From the NCBI GenBank assembly GCA_015680685.1, contig MNCI01011471.1, positions 166,348 through 230,347 of the forward strand: DNA of 64,000 nucleotides. Reading direction: 5' to 3'. This DNA is from Gnetum montanum. Its lineage: Eukaryota > Streptophyta > Gnetopsida > Gnetales > Gnetaceae. The translations under genes and the position numbers were made by a program. Below the pieces are notes generated by a model. It saw nothing but the letters and a program-made list of their open reading frames with translations, did not search any database and had not been told where the DNA came from. Of this stretch, positions 36,202-48,552 are shown in pieces (positions within the stretch are counted from its first letter, which is position 1; the number at the start of each line of letters is the position of its first letter).

Positions 36202-37498
36202 TGAAACACCACACAATTTCGAGTTTAATACTTCTCCAACAAGAATTGGGCTAAGTCATGACGTTCCTCAGCATGGCTGAAGCTTGAGGGCCTCGCAGAT
36301 AGCTTCAAGCGGAGTCGAACCCAATAAGAAGCAAGTCCTTGGGACCCACAGACGACCACAACATTTGCTATCAAATCTGGCAAACTTCTGAGCTTAAAAT
36401 ACTTAGTTTACACTAACTATGTATTCTCAGCGTATACGCCTAGCGTATACACCCGATGTTCACAACATATACGTTGGCCCAACGTATACGCCCTAGATTG
36501 CATCTACAGCGTAGACACCCAACATATATGCCTAGCGTAAACGCCTCACATGTACACTCAGCAAGTACAACTGATGAATACACCCGACATGCAATCCTCG
36601 AAGATGGAAACAACACTGCAGAGCAAGATTTGGTACAAGGCAGCAATTCACACGAATGGAGCATCCATCAGCGTATATGCCCAACGTCCATCAGTGTATA
36701 CGCCCAGCGTCCATTAGCGTATACGCCCAGAACATCTAGCATATACGCCAGCATCTACAACGTATACGCCCAGAGTTTACGCCCGCCTGATATAGCGTAT
36801 ACGCTCAGCAGATGTAATATGTTGTACACTTGTAAATTTTATTCTTTCGCACCCGGTCAACGCGCCACGTGTCATCCAACCCGCACCTAATGTCAAAACC
36901 TGTATAAAAACCCCAATTTTTCACTAGATCAAGAGGTTGGCAATTTTGAACAAAAACCAGAGAAAAACAGAGATGCTGAGAACCAGAGCAGAGAACCTTG
37001 TACGCTGGACAACCCTGTACGCTGAGCATACAGCCTCTACGCTGTGCCTACGGTTTGAACCAGCCCACAGTCATCCCTGCATCCACCAGGGCTATTCGTC
37101 CGCCTTGTGTCAAAGCCACAACTGCGTTAGACCGGTGCATTGTAACTCTCATTTTGAAATACCATTGTTACATTTTCTTCCTAAAATCTATTATAGTTTG
37201 CATTAATTGTTGCATGTATACTGTTTACGCTGTTTTACGTTTATGCTCTGTTCGCATCAGTTACGCTGTTTACACTCCGATTTACGCATGTTACGTTGTT
37301 TACATATAACCCAACGTATAGCACTTCGGTGTACGTTTGGGGAAATCTTTACCTGATCTGCGTGTGGACCACTTAAGGTACTCTGCCTTCGTCTATTCCA
37401 GCTTGCCCTCAAGCGAAGGTAGGGTTTTTTGTGCGTGTTTGTTGATCCCCCGGTTTCTGTTTTCTTCCAGCTGGAGACCAACGATTTCGGACGGTACA
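36202..37498 (+). repeat. 5' LTR of E (1297 bp)
   Basis: TG...CA ends. U3 contains many GCGTATACGC-type palindromes (36429-36810). TATA box tgtataaaaa at 36901-36910. R/U5 carries further TTTACGCTG motifs (37215-37320). Confidence 0.94.
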
Positions 37499-37520
37499 GA
37501 AATTGGCGCTAGAAAGAGGG
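37499..37520 (+). other. Primer binding site of E
   Basis: gaaaTTGGCGCTAGAAAGAGGG follows the LTR. The TGGCGC start (complement of a tRNA ...GCGCCA end) and its position mark the primer site. The tRNA is not assigned. Confidence 0.7.
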
Positions 37521-38299
37521 CTCTGCCTTAAACTTACTGTGCCTCAGAGCTCTCAGCGTCTATGCTGTTGAGTATACACCGACCCTTTCTGCAAACCTCC
37601 CACCGTTTACGCTGCCTAGCTCAAAACTTACTGTTTGCAAACTATCCAGCGTCTACGCTGTTAAGCGTCTACGCTGCTCCGTTTAAAACTTACCATCTGC
37701 AAGTCTCTCAGCATCTACGCTGTTAACCATATGTTGACTTTGTCTGCAAAATCCCCAGCGTCTACGCTGTCCAATATATGCCACACACGCTACGCTGTAG
37801 ACTCTGTCTATGCTACACACAGAACTCTATTTACGTCGCCTACATATACGCAACTGCTAAATTTACGCTGCACTCTCTACGCTGTAGACCCTGTCTACGC
37901 TGTACACTTTGTCCCTGCTGTCCAGTTTACGCTGCACACTTTACGCCGTAGATCCCATCTACGCTATATGCTGACTCTGTCTACACCCCATGCTGTAAAC
38001 TCGTTTACGCTGCCGTCCATATACGCTACACTCTGTACGCTGTAACCCTGTTTACGCTGCATGCTGACATTGTATATGCTGCTTAGCGTATACGCTGTAC
38101 GCTTTATGTCATAGATTCTCTACGTTGACACTATATGCTGTATACCTATACGCTGTCTACGCTGTCATTATATGCTGTTCGTTGAAGCTTATACGCTGAG
38201 ACCGAGTCCATACACCGTGCATCACCAACGTAGGTTTACGCCGCACTAAGTGCACCAATTTCATATCCCTACACTGCATCACATCCTTAACTGTTCATC
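37521..38299 (+). repeat. Leader of E with repeated GCGTCTACGCTG motifs
   Basis: More than 20 copies of a motif like AGCGTCTACGCTGT/TTTACGCTG between about 37556 and 38190, at irregular 10-40 bp spacing. Similar motifs occur in the LTRs and in intron 1 and the 5' leader of the antisense gene. No ORF of note. Confidence 0.8.
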
Positions 38300-41200
38300 A
38301 TGAACACCACAAACACCACTGCTACAACCACCCAGGTGACCGACATCGTAGGCACCATGGCTATCCAATAGCCCACAGTTCAACAGCCTGTGGTACAACC
38401 CACAGTGGGGCTTCGCCGATCCCTTAGATTGCAAGGGAGGAACCCGTCATCTAACATCATAACTCAAGACCAGTACAACTTCATATAGGTGAAAATACAA
38501 GCTAGCCTAGTCATGGACCGAGTTGAAATAGAAGTAAAAAGGCAATACGAACTTTTCCATAGGGGAGGACAAGAGTTCATCCCTTCCCCGTACGACATCA
38601 TCCCTCTTCCAAAGCCTTACTTTGAGCTCATCACACACCTCCTCCTGCAAAGGAGCCAGTCGCTAGATCAGCCCGTAGTAAATCCTCAACTGGAAGAGGA
38701 AGATGAGTTTGCTGCCCAATCTGAGCATGAAGACTCATACCACACCCTTAGCCCACAAACTTATATAAACCCGTTGTTTCACCCATTCACGGGCGAAACT
38801 ACATCCCTCCAGCCATCTGGAATCACACAAGCGCATGTGCCTCAACAAGACGCAACTACTCTCATCTCCATTCCTCCAGCAAATGATGTTCAAGTCAATA
38901 TGCTTCCCCTCGCAATTCCTCCCGTAGCCACGGCACCCCCGTTCTTACAAATGCAACCCCCACAAAACAATGTAGGAGTGACCTTCCCATCCCGCGTGAT
39001 CGGGATGGCACATGTGATACCGACATCTACGTTTGCCCATTATATCCCCTGGGTCCAAAATCATAGAACCCCTTTTACTGCTGTAACTCAACAAGTTCAG
39101 GGGATTCCTACATAAAACATGACCGGGCAATGGGTAGCGATTGGTGCTCAACCACATCAACCCCCTTACTACAACATGCCACCTCACACAATTCCATCGG
39201 TCAACATCCCCCAAACACAACCACAACAATAGCAACCCCTTGCCCACAATCTGCCGCCTCTGATGCCACTCGCTATAAATATTCCACAAGTACAACCGCC
39301 AACTACATAGCTTTCAGCCTTCCAACCTACCATCCAACAATCTAATCTGTACACTGTACCACATCCCCAACCTACCACATCATCTAGCGCTCAAGATTGG
39401 GCAGATGCTAAAAAACTAATGCAGGAACTAACTGACAAGGTCAAACGCCTCAAAACAGCCACCGACGGAGAGTTGAAGGTAGTGGACTTTTACCACAATG
39501 ACCCCATCAGCTTTTCTGTTCTGCCCCTAACCTTACCCAAAGGTGTATCATTGCCTACGCTAACTAAATATAATGGGGAGATGGACCCCAACGCTCACCT
39601 TATAACATTTAGACTAGAATGCACATTACTTCAGGCATGGCCACATGCCATTTTGCGAGTGTTCCCTATGTCTCTTGCAAGGAGAGCACTTGATTGGTAT
39701 CGGGCCTTGCTAAGAAACTCGATATTTTCTCTAAAGGAGTTGTTACATCAATTCGTTATCAGGTTCAAGTATAACTTGAAACCTGAAGCCACACTTGACA
39801 GTCTTATACAGGTCAAATAAGCACCTCTAGAACCCGTACAAAAATTCATCCAAAGGTGGAGTGCTACTCTTAATGAGCTACACGAGCCGATCCCCTAGAC
39901 GTATCTACTCACCATTCTAAAAGGGTCTGTCAACAACTTTTTCAAATCCAAGTTATATTACCTCAATGCGCGTAACCTCAATTAAGCCTTTGTATAGATT
40001 AAAAACATAGAGGAGGTGGCCCAAAATAGCCACGACCCTATGTATTTAGCCTTTAAGAATCAACACAGTAAAAAAGATAAAGAAAAGGCTAAAACAACTA
40101 TAGTAGCGTTGGCAGAAACACAGCAAGCAAACATGGAACAACAAAGCAAACCGCCTGTTGCCCCTACTAATTACACTAAACCCACTCTTGCGCCCGCACC
40201 AGAATCGTCCTCGTCACAAAACCCAACACCAAATCATACAAGAAACTTCGAGAGGAAAGAACCCTCCCAATACACACCACTACCTATGAAACCATCACAG
40301 TTGTTTGACCAACTCTTAAAGGTTGGGTTAATGAAACACAAACAGTTATCCCCTGCTGCTATCCAAATACATGATCGATTCTGTCAACTTGTTTAGAACC
40401 CAAGCTTAGCAACGCTGGATGAACACCCAGTACCAAAAGGTTTTAGGATGGACCATTTTTGTGACTATCACTAACGTAATGGGCATGGCACGGATTACTG
40501 TTTCACCCTGAAACAAGACATATAACGAATGATCGGTGGAGGTCAAATCACTTTTGATGAGGCCAACCCGGTCCAACCGCAGAACTAGGCCATGGATGTG
40601 TATAAAGACCCTCTAAATACCAAAGAGGCACCAAATGTTATTAACACAATCTACCTAGATAACGAACCTGAAACACCTAGCATTAACACTCTCTATTCTG
40701 ACCATGAGCAGCAAATGCGTAATAAACCATTCGTAGTGCGTATTCTGCCCACTGTACAAACAACCATGCCTCAACCTTCATGCCCCCCACAGCAGCCTTA
40801 TGTCATCCGAGTGCCCCCCGCCGTGGCAATTCCTAACACCCCGACCCGCAAAAAAGCATACGTGGTGTGCCTACCTTCCATCGCTGCTACTGCAAACTCA
40901 CCAACACCTCCTACTCGGCCTACCCCTTACGTAGTCCGAGTACCACCCGCGGTCGCAACAACGGAGGTACAACCTCTAGCTAGGCCAACCCCATACGTTG
41001 TTAGGACACCCGAAATTCCTAATGATTACCAATCCTCCACCTCACAAATGCAAAGTAAACCCAGTTCCTATGTCATCAAGGTGCCTAGCCAGTCTGGCAC
41101 CCAACCACAAGTGACTGTCCAACCGCAACCCCGCCTGGCTCCATATGTAGTATGAATCCCAAGGCAACCTAAGGCCTCAAAACCAACAACGCCCCCACGT

Positions 41201-42514
41201 CACACACGAGAACACTTAGCAGATAAGCTTACACACGAATGCTTGGAAAAGGAGTGTCAACGGCTAGCCGTAGGACCTCCTAAACCTACTCCGCTAAATG
41301 CAATACCCATGATGCCATCTAATGATCAACCAAACACAGGCCATGAGGGTGAATCATCCAAAAAACATGATATGCCCGAATCAACAATTCCAAAAAAAAA
41401 TGACAAACCAACGATGCACGAAATAAAACTGGTGGGCCCAATGGATCCAGTCACTGCCGATAAACACGTGCCCAATAGTAGAGACCTAGCAACAGCCCTA
41501 ACACAGGTCACATAAGTGCTCAAACAAAAGAATACTTCGTTGAGCTTATATAACCTAGTTTTGACATCTTAAACACATCACGAAGCTTTAGTGCGCATGT
41601 TAACATCTATCCAAGTAAGTGAGGACTTGTCGCCAAATGAACCTTTAATTCATGCGGTGATGTACTCGCCTCAAGGGTCAACTTTCAAGCCACTAAGTTT
41701 CCACAATAACAACATCAAGTTGGATAAGAAAACAGGAGAGATAACAACAGCCCCTATGTTTATAACAATAAGAGTAAACCAATTCAAAATACATAGGGTC
41801 CACGTAGATGATGGAGCTGCCACAAACGTAGTACCATATCCCATCATCGAACAACTCGGGCTCACAGAGCTAATCAGACCAACCGCTACCACATGCTTGA
41901 AATCATTCAGCGGGTCGCACGTGATAGTTAAAGGCACCGTGACCTTAGACTTCATAGCAGGGGACCAATTCCCCACATCCACCGACTTCGTAGTAATCGA
42001 TGAGATGCCAGGATTCAACCTAATATTAGGAAGGCCCTAGTTAGCCCAACTGAAAGCAGTCTCATCCCCTATACACCAAGAGATTCATCTGCCTTATGAA
42101 GGTGGTGAAATCATCATACACGGGGAGGCTGCTACACCCATCATCTCATCATACATAGACACAGACCAAGGCTCAGAGGTTAAGTTTGAAGAGCCTAGAC
42201 AGCATGGCATAAATGAACAACAACCGACAAGCAATAATCCTTTAAACACAGAAGAAAACCCACCCAAAACAGAAATACCCAAGCCTAACATTGTACATAC
42301 GCAACCTCACTTAGAGACCACAACTGACACAGAAACCATGATACATGCAGAAGCGCAAGAAAAGAGTAACGCAGAAACAATTCCATTAGACATCCCTTGG
42401 GCTAAATTACCATTCAACGTGATCAGCGAAGGGGACACTGAATATAGAATCATACCCGCTAACTCTACTCCCAATGTTAAAATGCGAAAAATCAAAAAAT
42501 TACTAAACCAATAA
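38300..42514 (+). pseudogene. gag-pro: gag-protease polyprotein of E (one frame, about 17 stops)
   Basis: From ATG 38300 to the TAA at 42512-42514 all parts lie in one frame (1404 codons) with no frameshift I can detect; only internal stops break it. Residues about 420-530 form the retrotransposon Gag domain (KYNGEMDPNAHLITF; RRALDWYRALL). Near residue 720 is a knuckle-like CDYH..NGHGTDYC. Residues about 807-955 carry seven copies of a PYVVRVPP-like repeat. The retropepsin site VDDGAATNVVP is at residues 1169-1179 (Asp at 1170/1171), followed by GFNLILGRP. Nearly every stop sits where CAA, CAG or CGA would become TAA, TAG or TGA. It is not functional as it stands. Confidence 0.88.
40719..41165 (+). 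repeat. Seven-copy PYVVRVPP protein repeat between NC and protease
   Basis: Copies read PFVVRILP, PYVIRVPP, AYVVCLPS, PYVVRVPP, PYVVRTPE, SYVIKVPS and PYVV*IPR, spaced by 13-40 residues of Pro/Thr/Gln-rich linker. The repeat is at the protein level; the DNA is well diverged. Confidence 0.85.
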
Positions 42515-42530
42515 AACAAGAAATTGTCCG

Positions 42531-42815
42531 AAATGAAGTTAAACTACACCTGGTCTGAAATGACGTTAAACTACAACTAGTCTGGGATGACGTTAAACTA
42601 TCATGTCCGCAACGACATAAAACTAGCCACGGTCAGAAATGGTCAGTCAATCGAGAAATCCACCTGTGTCATTCGAAACGTCCCTTGCTTACGTTGGGGC
42701 CCGAAATGGCCTAAAACTACGCATATGGCCCAAAATGACCTTAAACTAGTGTGAATCTGGCCTGAAATGGCCTTAAACTAGTGCGAATCTAGCCCAAAAT
42801 GGCCTTAAACTAGAT
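42531..42815 (+). repeat. Tandem array 1 of E (TTAAACTA core)
   Basis: About eight degenerate units of roughly 27-33 bp with the core GAAATGGCCTTAAACTA, from just after the gag-protease stop to just before the end of the antisense gene. Clearest units are at 42700-42815. Confidence 0.8.
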
Positions 42816-42915
42816 CATCCACTTATAATTTGTTTTCGTCTCCAATTCCGGCTCATTGTTCGAATTTACACTTGCATTGCCATGTTGTCAATAACAATTT
42901 TCGTGATTATCTTTC

Positions 42916-42921
42916 ATTTAT
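42916..42921 (-). terminator. Poly(A) signal of the antisense gene
   Basis: AATAAA on the minus strand, about 220 bp downstream of the stop codon at 43141. Confidence 0.5.
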
Positions 42922-43140
42922 TATTATACACTGACTTATAATTACACCCGCGCATTACATTTAAACCACAAAAACAAACCAAAACATTTTACATTGTCAT
43001 GCCGTGTTTGCAATTAAACTCAAAATCAACAAAAAATTTTATACATGAAATGATGTACAAGTACAAGAGTTAATTGGTTTCATTCATCTCAATTTACAAT
43101 CCTCGTATAAATTGGAGTCAGAATAATTTCACAACAAAAG

Positions 43141-46100
43141 CTAAACATTAGGGACAGGAGGATCATCCCCTTTGGACCTACTGGCATCCTGAGCCCCCAC
43201 TCCACTGGGGCCAGCTTCCTGAACATCATCATTGCCTTGATCCTATAAAATGTAAAGGGAGCAATCAACATAAGGATAAAATAAAAAATTTCAAACATTA
43301 TGCAGCAAACGAATTTTATACTAACAAAATGCTTACCGTAGGGGATCCTCCTAAGCCGAATTCCAGTCGGCGAAGGATTTCCTCTTCCGAGACACTGGTC
43401 CAATCGGTCCCATCAAGGCCTAGGTTAACATCTGCCAAGGCCTTCCCCTTGTCAATAGCTGACCAAGTAGGATGTTTTAAAGGGAATTCACCCACCAACA
43501 CCTCCCCAGAAGCGGTCGTAATCACCCTTGTAGGCGATTCCATCTCGACAGTTGTGTTTTGAGCAAAGGTATCGAATGTAGAGCGCAGACCCAGACCCTC
43601 CACAAACATCTCAAGTTGACGCTTTTCAATAGACACTTCCTTCTAAGATTTCTTATAGTGATGCTTGTAGTTCTTTTCATCCTGACCCCATTTGTGTACC
43701 TTAGAAGCGAAAGCTTTCCAATCTTGGCACTTGAGGTTTAGCAGATCCACCTGGGCCTTACGCTCTGCTAGTCTCCATGTCAGTGATGCATGGCAATTGA
43801 GTAGGTTCCAGTATCTAGTATACGTGACCTCGGAAGTCTGCCAAGAGCGATCACCACTTAGTTTAGCAAAGGTGAACTCATATCGAGCCTTGAGATCGTC
43901 ACACTCAACTGACAACTTGAAAACTTCCTTCTCCTTTGCTTGAACTTGTAACCACAATTGTTCGACGGAATGCCTATAGGTCCACAGTGATTTAGCATTG
44001 TGAACGAGACCTTCCGCCACTTCGTCATAAACTAGCCTTGGCACCTATTCGATTTATGGGGATAGTGTGGGTAAACTCTCTATGCTAACTGTCTCGGAAG
44101 GATCCCACCTCAGTTTAGCACCTGTGCACACGAAAAGAACAAACGCTAAAACAACAAAAATAGGGTGTGAAACTCTAAAGTTGCAAACAACTCGAAACAT
44201 ATATACCTATCTCAGGGTGGACTTCCTGAATTCGTTCAACAACTTCCTCAGCGATACCAGCCACAAAATCCATATTACTTGGCATCTCTGTCCAAGTAAA
44301 TGACCCACGAGTGCGAGACGGACTAACATCCGTGGTCCTTTTAGGGGGAACCATTTTCATGGACACGTCTAGTCGCATTATTCTGGTCTCACTACCTTCA
44401 TATGGAAGAGATAAAAAATAAAAGTAAGACACCATAAAACAACAACTCACAAAGTAACATAATAAAATAAAAGAAAACATACCGTGTTCCTTGTCCCCTT
44501 CTGGGTTTGGAGGGTCGCCAAGGTCCAACCTTCCCTTGAGGAAGCCATTGAACATTTCATCGACACCACTATGGTCATTCACCAGTTTGATCTCCGTGGT
44601 GTCTTCCTGTAGCTCCTCTGTCTTTTCTGCCTGATCCTTGTTGACCTCCTCCTCATTGGTCACTAACTCTGTTGAAGCCTCCTCCTCTTCAATGATAGTC
44701 TCCAATTCCTGTCTCCTCACTTCTCGAGTCAAGTCTGAAGGCATCAGTGGCATGTAAGTGGTCAAAGTACAAATTATGAATAAGATGAAAACCATAAAGC
44801 AACAAGTGTACTAAGTTTACTTACCTTGGGTAGGCATCTTGAACCGTATACGCTTAACCCGTGGCTCGTCCACATTTGAGGCCTCCTCGGTTGAATGTTC
44901 ACGCTTTGTCAGCTTTGATTTGGCCTTGCCAATGGTCTCTTTAATGACCCGTTCTGCTTTTTTCGCAGTATAAGGCACATCGTCTGGTTCCAACCCCACA
45001 CTATCACGTGTGTGGATTGAGGTACCAGATGATCCCCCTGTTGTGATAGATACGGATTCATCAATTCTCTCAGGCGCATCCTAGGACTTGGCTGTTTCAA
45101 ACAAGTGGTTGATCCATGAGTGGGATAATTGACCTCGATCCCGTAGAACATACTTGTTGTCCGCACGAACCACTAGGAACTCGGCTAAGCGGCGAAGATA
45201 ACCGGCAAAGAAGGCAAAGGTAAAGTGGGACTACACCTCGACATTTGAGTGCAATCGTACTATCTCCTTGTTGAGACTCGACAACAAAAATTGGGCCCAG
45301 TTATAACACATTCCAGTTTCTAAGACGGTTCACATAATACACACAGCCTCAACACCAAGACTCCACACTTGGGAAAGGGATTTAGGGAATACCCGTGCCC
45401 TAAACAGAGGATATAATTCATTCACCTCCTCAACCTTTGACTTCCCCTACATAGGGAATCCCTTGGCACCCTTGGTAACGCCCAACCAGTCCTCTAATTC
45501 ACGAACCGTATGGAGCTCTTTATGAGCCTTGTCCAAAACTACACTTATACCATCTGCTGGTACACCAAACAGGTTCGAAACGAATTCAGGCGACAGATGG
45601 AAAACTATCTTAACACCCTTAATCCAGGTGCTGTAGTAAGAGACAAACTCGTCAAAGGAATCCACGATCCTAATCATTTCTGCTATCGACACATCAGGGC
45701 TTGGGGTCGTAAAGAGCTCCATAAGGCCGACATCATTTAAACAATGGGCGACGGATGGTGGGGCATGGGTACGTAACCATTTTTAAGCCTTACTGACCTC
45801 CCCGAACTTCATTGATAGGGTAGTCTCAGTTCGCCTTGTTGTGACAGGGTCCCCGCCAGGAGGGACATCAACTGTAAATACAATTCGAAATCATCATATT
45901 AGTATAACCCCTAGCCGTTGAACAAACACGTTAACAAATTTAGAAAATATTGTCACTTACCTTCAGTAGTGGACTTAGAGGTGCCACCCAAGTTAGAGTC
46001 ACGAGGAAAAATTAGCCCCTTATGCGACCAATCTTCATGCAACCACCCTCGAGCTTTGCATTGTGTGAACGCTCTAGAGAATCATTTGTGAAAATGGACG

Positions 46101-47722
46101 ATATCACCCTTGGTTTGAGCTAATATAGCTCCACGAAGGGTGGGTTCCGCCATAAAAGTCTCTAGAGCGGTACTAGCTAGAGCAAGCCCATCATCCTCAA
46201 CACACGTTCCATCTGCGTTGACTTGGGTCCTGTAGAAGAATGGATGTTTTAAAAAAAGCAAATGCCAAACGGAAAAAAGAAAAAACAAGCTTAAACGGTC
46301 CTACCTATCCACCCGGTACACTGTGCCAAGAGGGTTCTGGAACAACGTGTGTGCGCCCTCAGCTAAAAATAGAGTGTTGTTCAGATAATCACGCCCTCGC
46401 GGCAATTGGGTCCACACGCATGTTAACGGGAGAGTAGACTTAGGCCCGCCAGAGGGACCATCCTCGATCACAAGCGGCCCCTCGTCAATGTCTTCCATGA
46501 AGACCGCGACACCCTTCGAAGCTCATGGCAACATGGCCTCAAGCATGCTCCGTGCCACTAGTTCACTTAGATGCGACCAGACCATCACTTTAAACCTGTC
46601 CAAGATGAAAGCAAGGAACTCACATGCCCCTTTCTTGAACCATACCCCATTATTGTCAATAGTCAAATCAGGGTGGGTTCATCGACCTCAATGGGGCCAA
46701 ACCACATCAGTATCCCCACTAGCTCAACTACCAGGAGAAAAGGTTTAGTGTCCCTACAATCAACCAAGATGCCAGGATAAATTAGCCATGCATGGAAATG
46801 GGATGAAGAACAAAATTTCACATCATAGAATGAAACTTAGAAAAATTACTAATTGTTTACGCTTGGCGTATACGCTGGGTGTATACGCTGTCAAAACTAT
46901 TTACGCTCAGCGTATACGCTGTCAAAATTGTTTACGCTCGGCGTATATGCTACTTAACTCGACGTATACGCTACCAACAAGGTGTTCACACTTATTCGCA
47001 GTTAGCATGTACGTTGTAAAACTAGTTTACGTTGTGAAAACAGTTCTCACCATGAAAAAAAGTCTATGCTATACACTGCCTAAAAAGGAACAAACTGTTC
47101 ACGCGCAGCGTATACACTGTGAAAATCCTTAGCGTATACACCATAAAACCCTTCAACGTATACGCTGTGTGAATAGTTTACGCTATACGCTATGAAAATA
47201 GTTTATGCTATATGCTATGTAAGCAGTTTACGTTGAACACTGTGTAAACAATTTACGCTGAACATTGTGCGAATAGCCAGCGTATACGCCGTAAAAAAAT
47301 AGTCAGCGTGTACGCTGATAAAATCATCTACACTTCATGTTGGAAAATCATTTACGCTGTACATTGACAAAATAGATTACGCTACAAACAACTTAGGCTA
47401 TGTATAGTATATGCTCTATGCTCTAGAAACCCTCTATGCTATCTGTACACGCTGGGCGTATACGTCAAAACCCTCTACGCTAACTCTCTACGCCAGGCGT
47501 ATACGCCGAAGCCCTCTACGCTACCGAGACTGTCTATGCTACCAAACATGCACAGATGAAAATAACCAACAGAGGCAGGATCAGAGCCTACCTGTGTGAC
47601 GATCCAGGCCACGATGGAACCCTCGGCTTGGGCAGACACTACAGCATGGCCTCACTCTCCTCCGCAAAGGTCAGGTCAGGTCCCTTCCTCCCCTGGCCTT
47701 CCACTTCCTTGCCTTTGCCCAT
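43141..47722 (-). pseudogene. Antisense spliced gene of E: FCP1/NIF-like start, plant retroelement domain, coiled coil
   Basis: Eight exons on the minus strand: 47722-47592, 46753-46305, 46229-45961, 45871-44825, 44734-44483, 44395-44207, 44121-43337, 43242-43141. All seven introns are GT-AG; six are 75-94 bp, typical of plant genes, and intron 1 is 838 bp. Reading phase is kept across the junctions. Exon 2 recalls an FCP1/NIF phosphatase: TKPFLLVVELVGIL where the DxDx(T/N) site would be, then EFLAFILDRFKVMVWS, and NTLF....TLFQNPLGTV. Exon 4 has FHLSPEFVSNLFGVPADG, like retroelement-associated plant domains, and a basic KRIRFK stretch. Exon 5 is acidic; exon 7 has coiled-coil heptads (VQAKEKEVFKLSVECDDL). 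About ten stops and one frameshift in exon 2 disable this copy. The phosphatase link is tentative. Confidence 0.7.
46754..47591 (-). repeat. Intron 1 of the antisense gene, filled with GCGTATACGC motifs
   Basis: Donor CACAG^GTAGGC (47592/47591), acceptor TTGATTGTAG^GGACAC (46754/46753). Between 46855 and 47545 there are about 25 copies of TTTACGC / GCGTATACGC-type motifs as in the LTRs. Confidence 0.7.
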
Positions 47723-47998
47723 CTCGATGTTCTACGCTGGGATTGATAGGTTTACACTGAGATTTGAGTCTCTACACTGACGCTTTGACCTCTACGCTCA
47801 CGCTGAGCCTCTATGCTGAGTTGGAATCTCTACACTCACACTGAGTTGGGATGTCTACGCTGACGCTTTGACCTCTACGCTCTACGTTTACGCCAGGGTT
47901 TGGGGTTTACGCTTACGCTGGGTCGTCTACGCTTATGCTTATGCTCACTATCTACACTTGTCTCTGGTTTACAATGTTTACAAATGACACCTCTCCCC

Positions 47999-48006
47999 TT
48001 TATATA
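47999..48006 (-). promoter_or_regulatory. TATA box of the antisense gene
   Basis: Minus strand gctatataaagggg, a near-ideal plant TATA box, 277 bp upstream of the ATG at 47722. GC-rich DNA (CCACCG repeats, 48010-48045) lies just upstream and GCGTAGA motifs in the leader (47730-47960). Confidence 0.65.
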
Positions 48007-48235
48007 GCGCTCCGCCACCGCCACCGCTACCGCCGCCGCCACCTTGCTGTTTGTTGCTTTTTTGCTTTTTTTCACTTATCTTAATTAAAATTTATTTAAA
48101 AAGAAAAGAAAAAAATATATATTTTTTTAAAAATAAATACTACCACATCTTGATTCCTTTGTAAACCAACTTCAGAAGCCCACATCGAACATTTTGGCGT
48201 AGACTCTCCTGTGCAAATTTCACGATAAACATTCG

Positions 48236-48505
48236 ACCCAGTACGGCCTTAAACTGCCACCCACGGCCCAGTATGGCCTTAAACTGCCATGATGGCCTGG
48301 TATGGCCTTAAACTGCCATGGTAGCCTGGTAAGGCCTTAAACTGCCACCCACGGCCCGGTATGGTCTTAAACTGCCATGGTGGCCCGGTAAGGCCTTAAA
48401 CTGCCACATACAAACCCCTATAGCCCGGTACGGCCTTAAACTGCCACCCATGGCCCAGTAAGGCCTTAAACTGCCATGCGTCCCGGTGTGACAATAAACC
48501 ACCAT
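48236..48505 (+). repeat. Tandem array 2 of E (GGCCTTAAACTGCCA core)
   Basis: Eight to nine units of about 29-30 bp, CCCGGTATGGCCTTAAACTG then CCA and a variable tail. It lies between the antisense promoter and the start of pol. Confidence 0.92.
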
Positions 48506-48552
48506 CATGCATGTACACATGACTTATGCTGCCAGAGAACATGGAATAATAC

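Noticed and set aside
36805-37029. ORFs inside the E LTRs (36456-36890, 36998-37309, 54046-54418)
   Set aside because: They translate repeated GTATAC motifs and occur in both LTR copies as a by-product of the promoter repeats.
38945-39295. Minus-strand ORFs over gag (38945-39295, 41671-42018)
   Set aside because: Shadows of the gag-protease frame; no splice or promoter signals like those of the real antisense gene.
48236-48505. CRISPR-like array
   Set aside because: Units are adjacent, similar along their whole length and of variable spacing, without unique spacers, in a plant retroelement.
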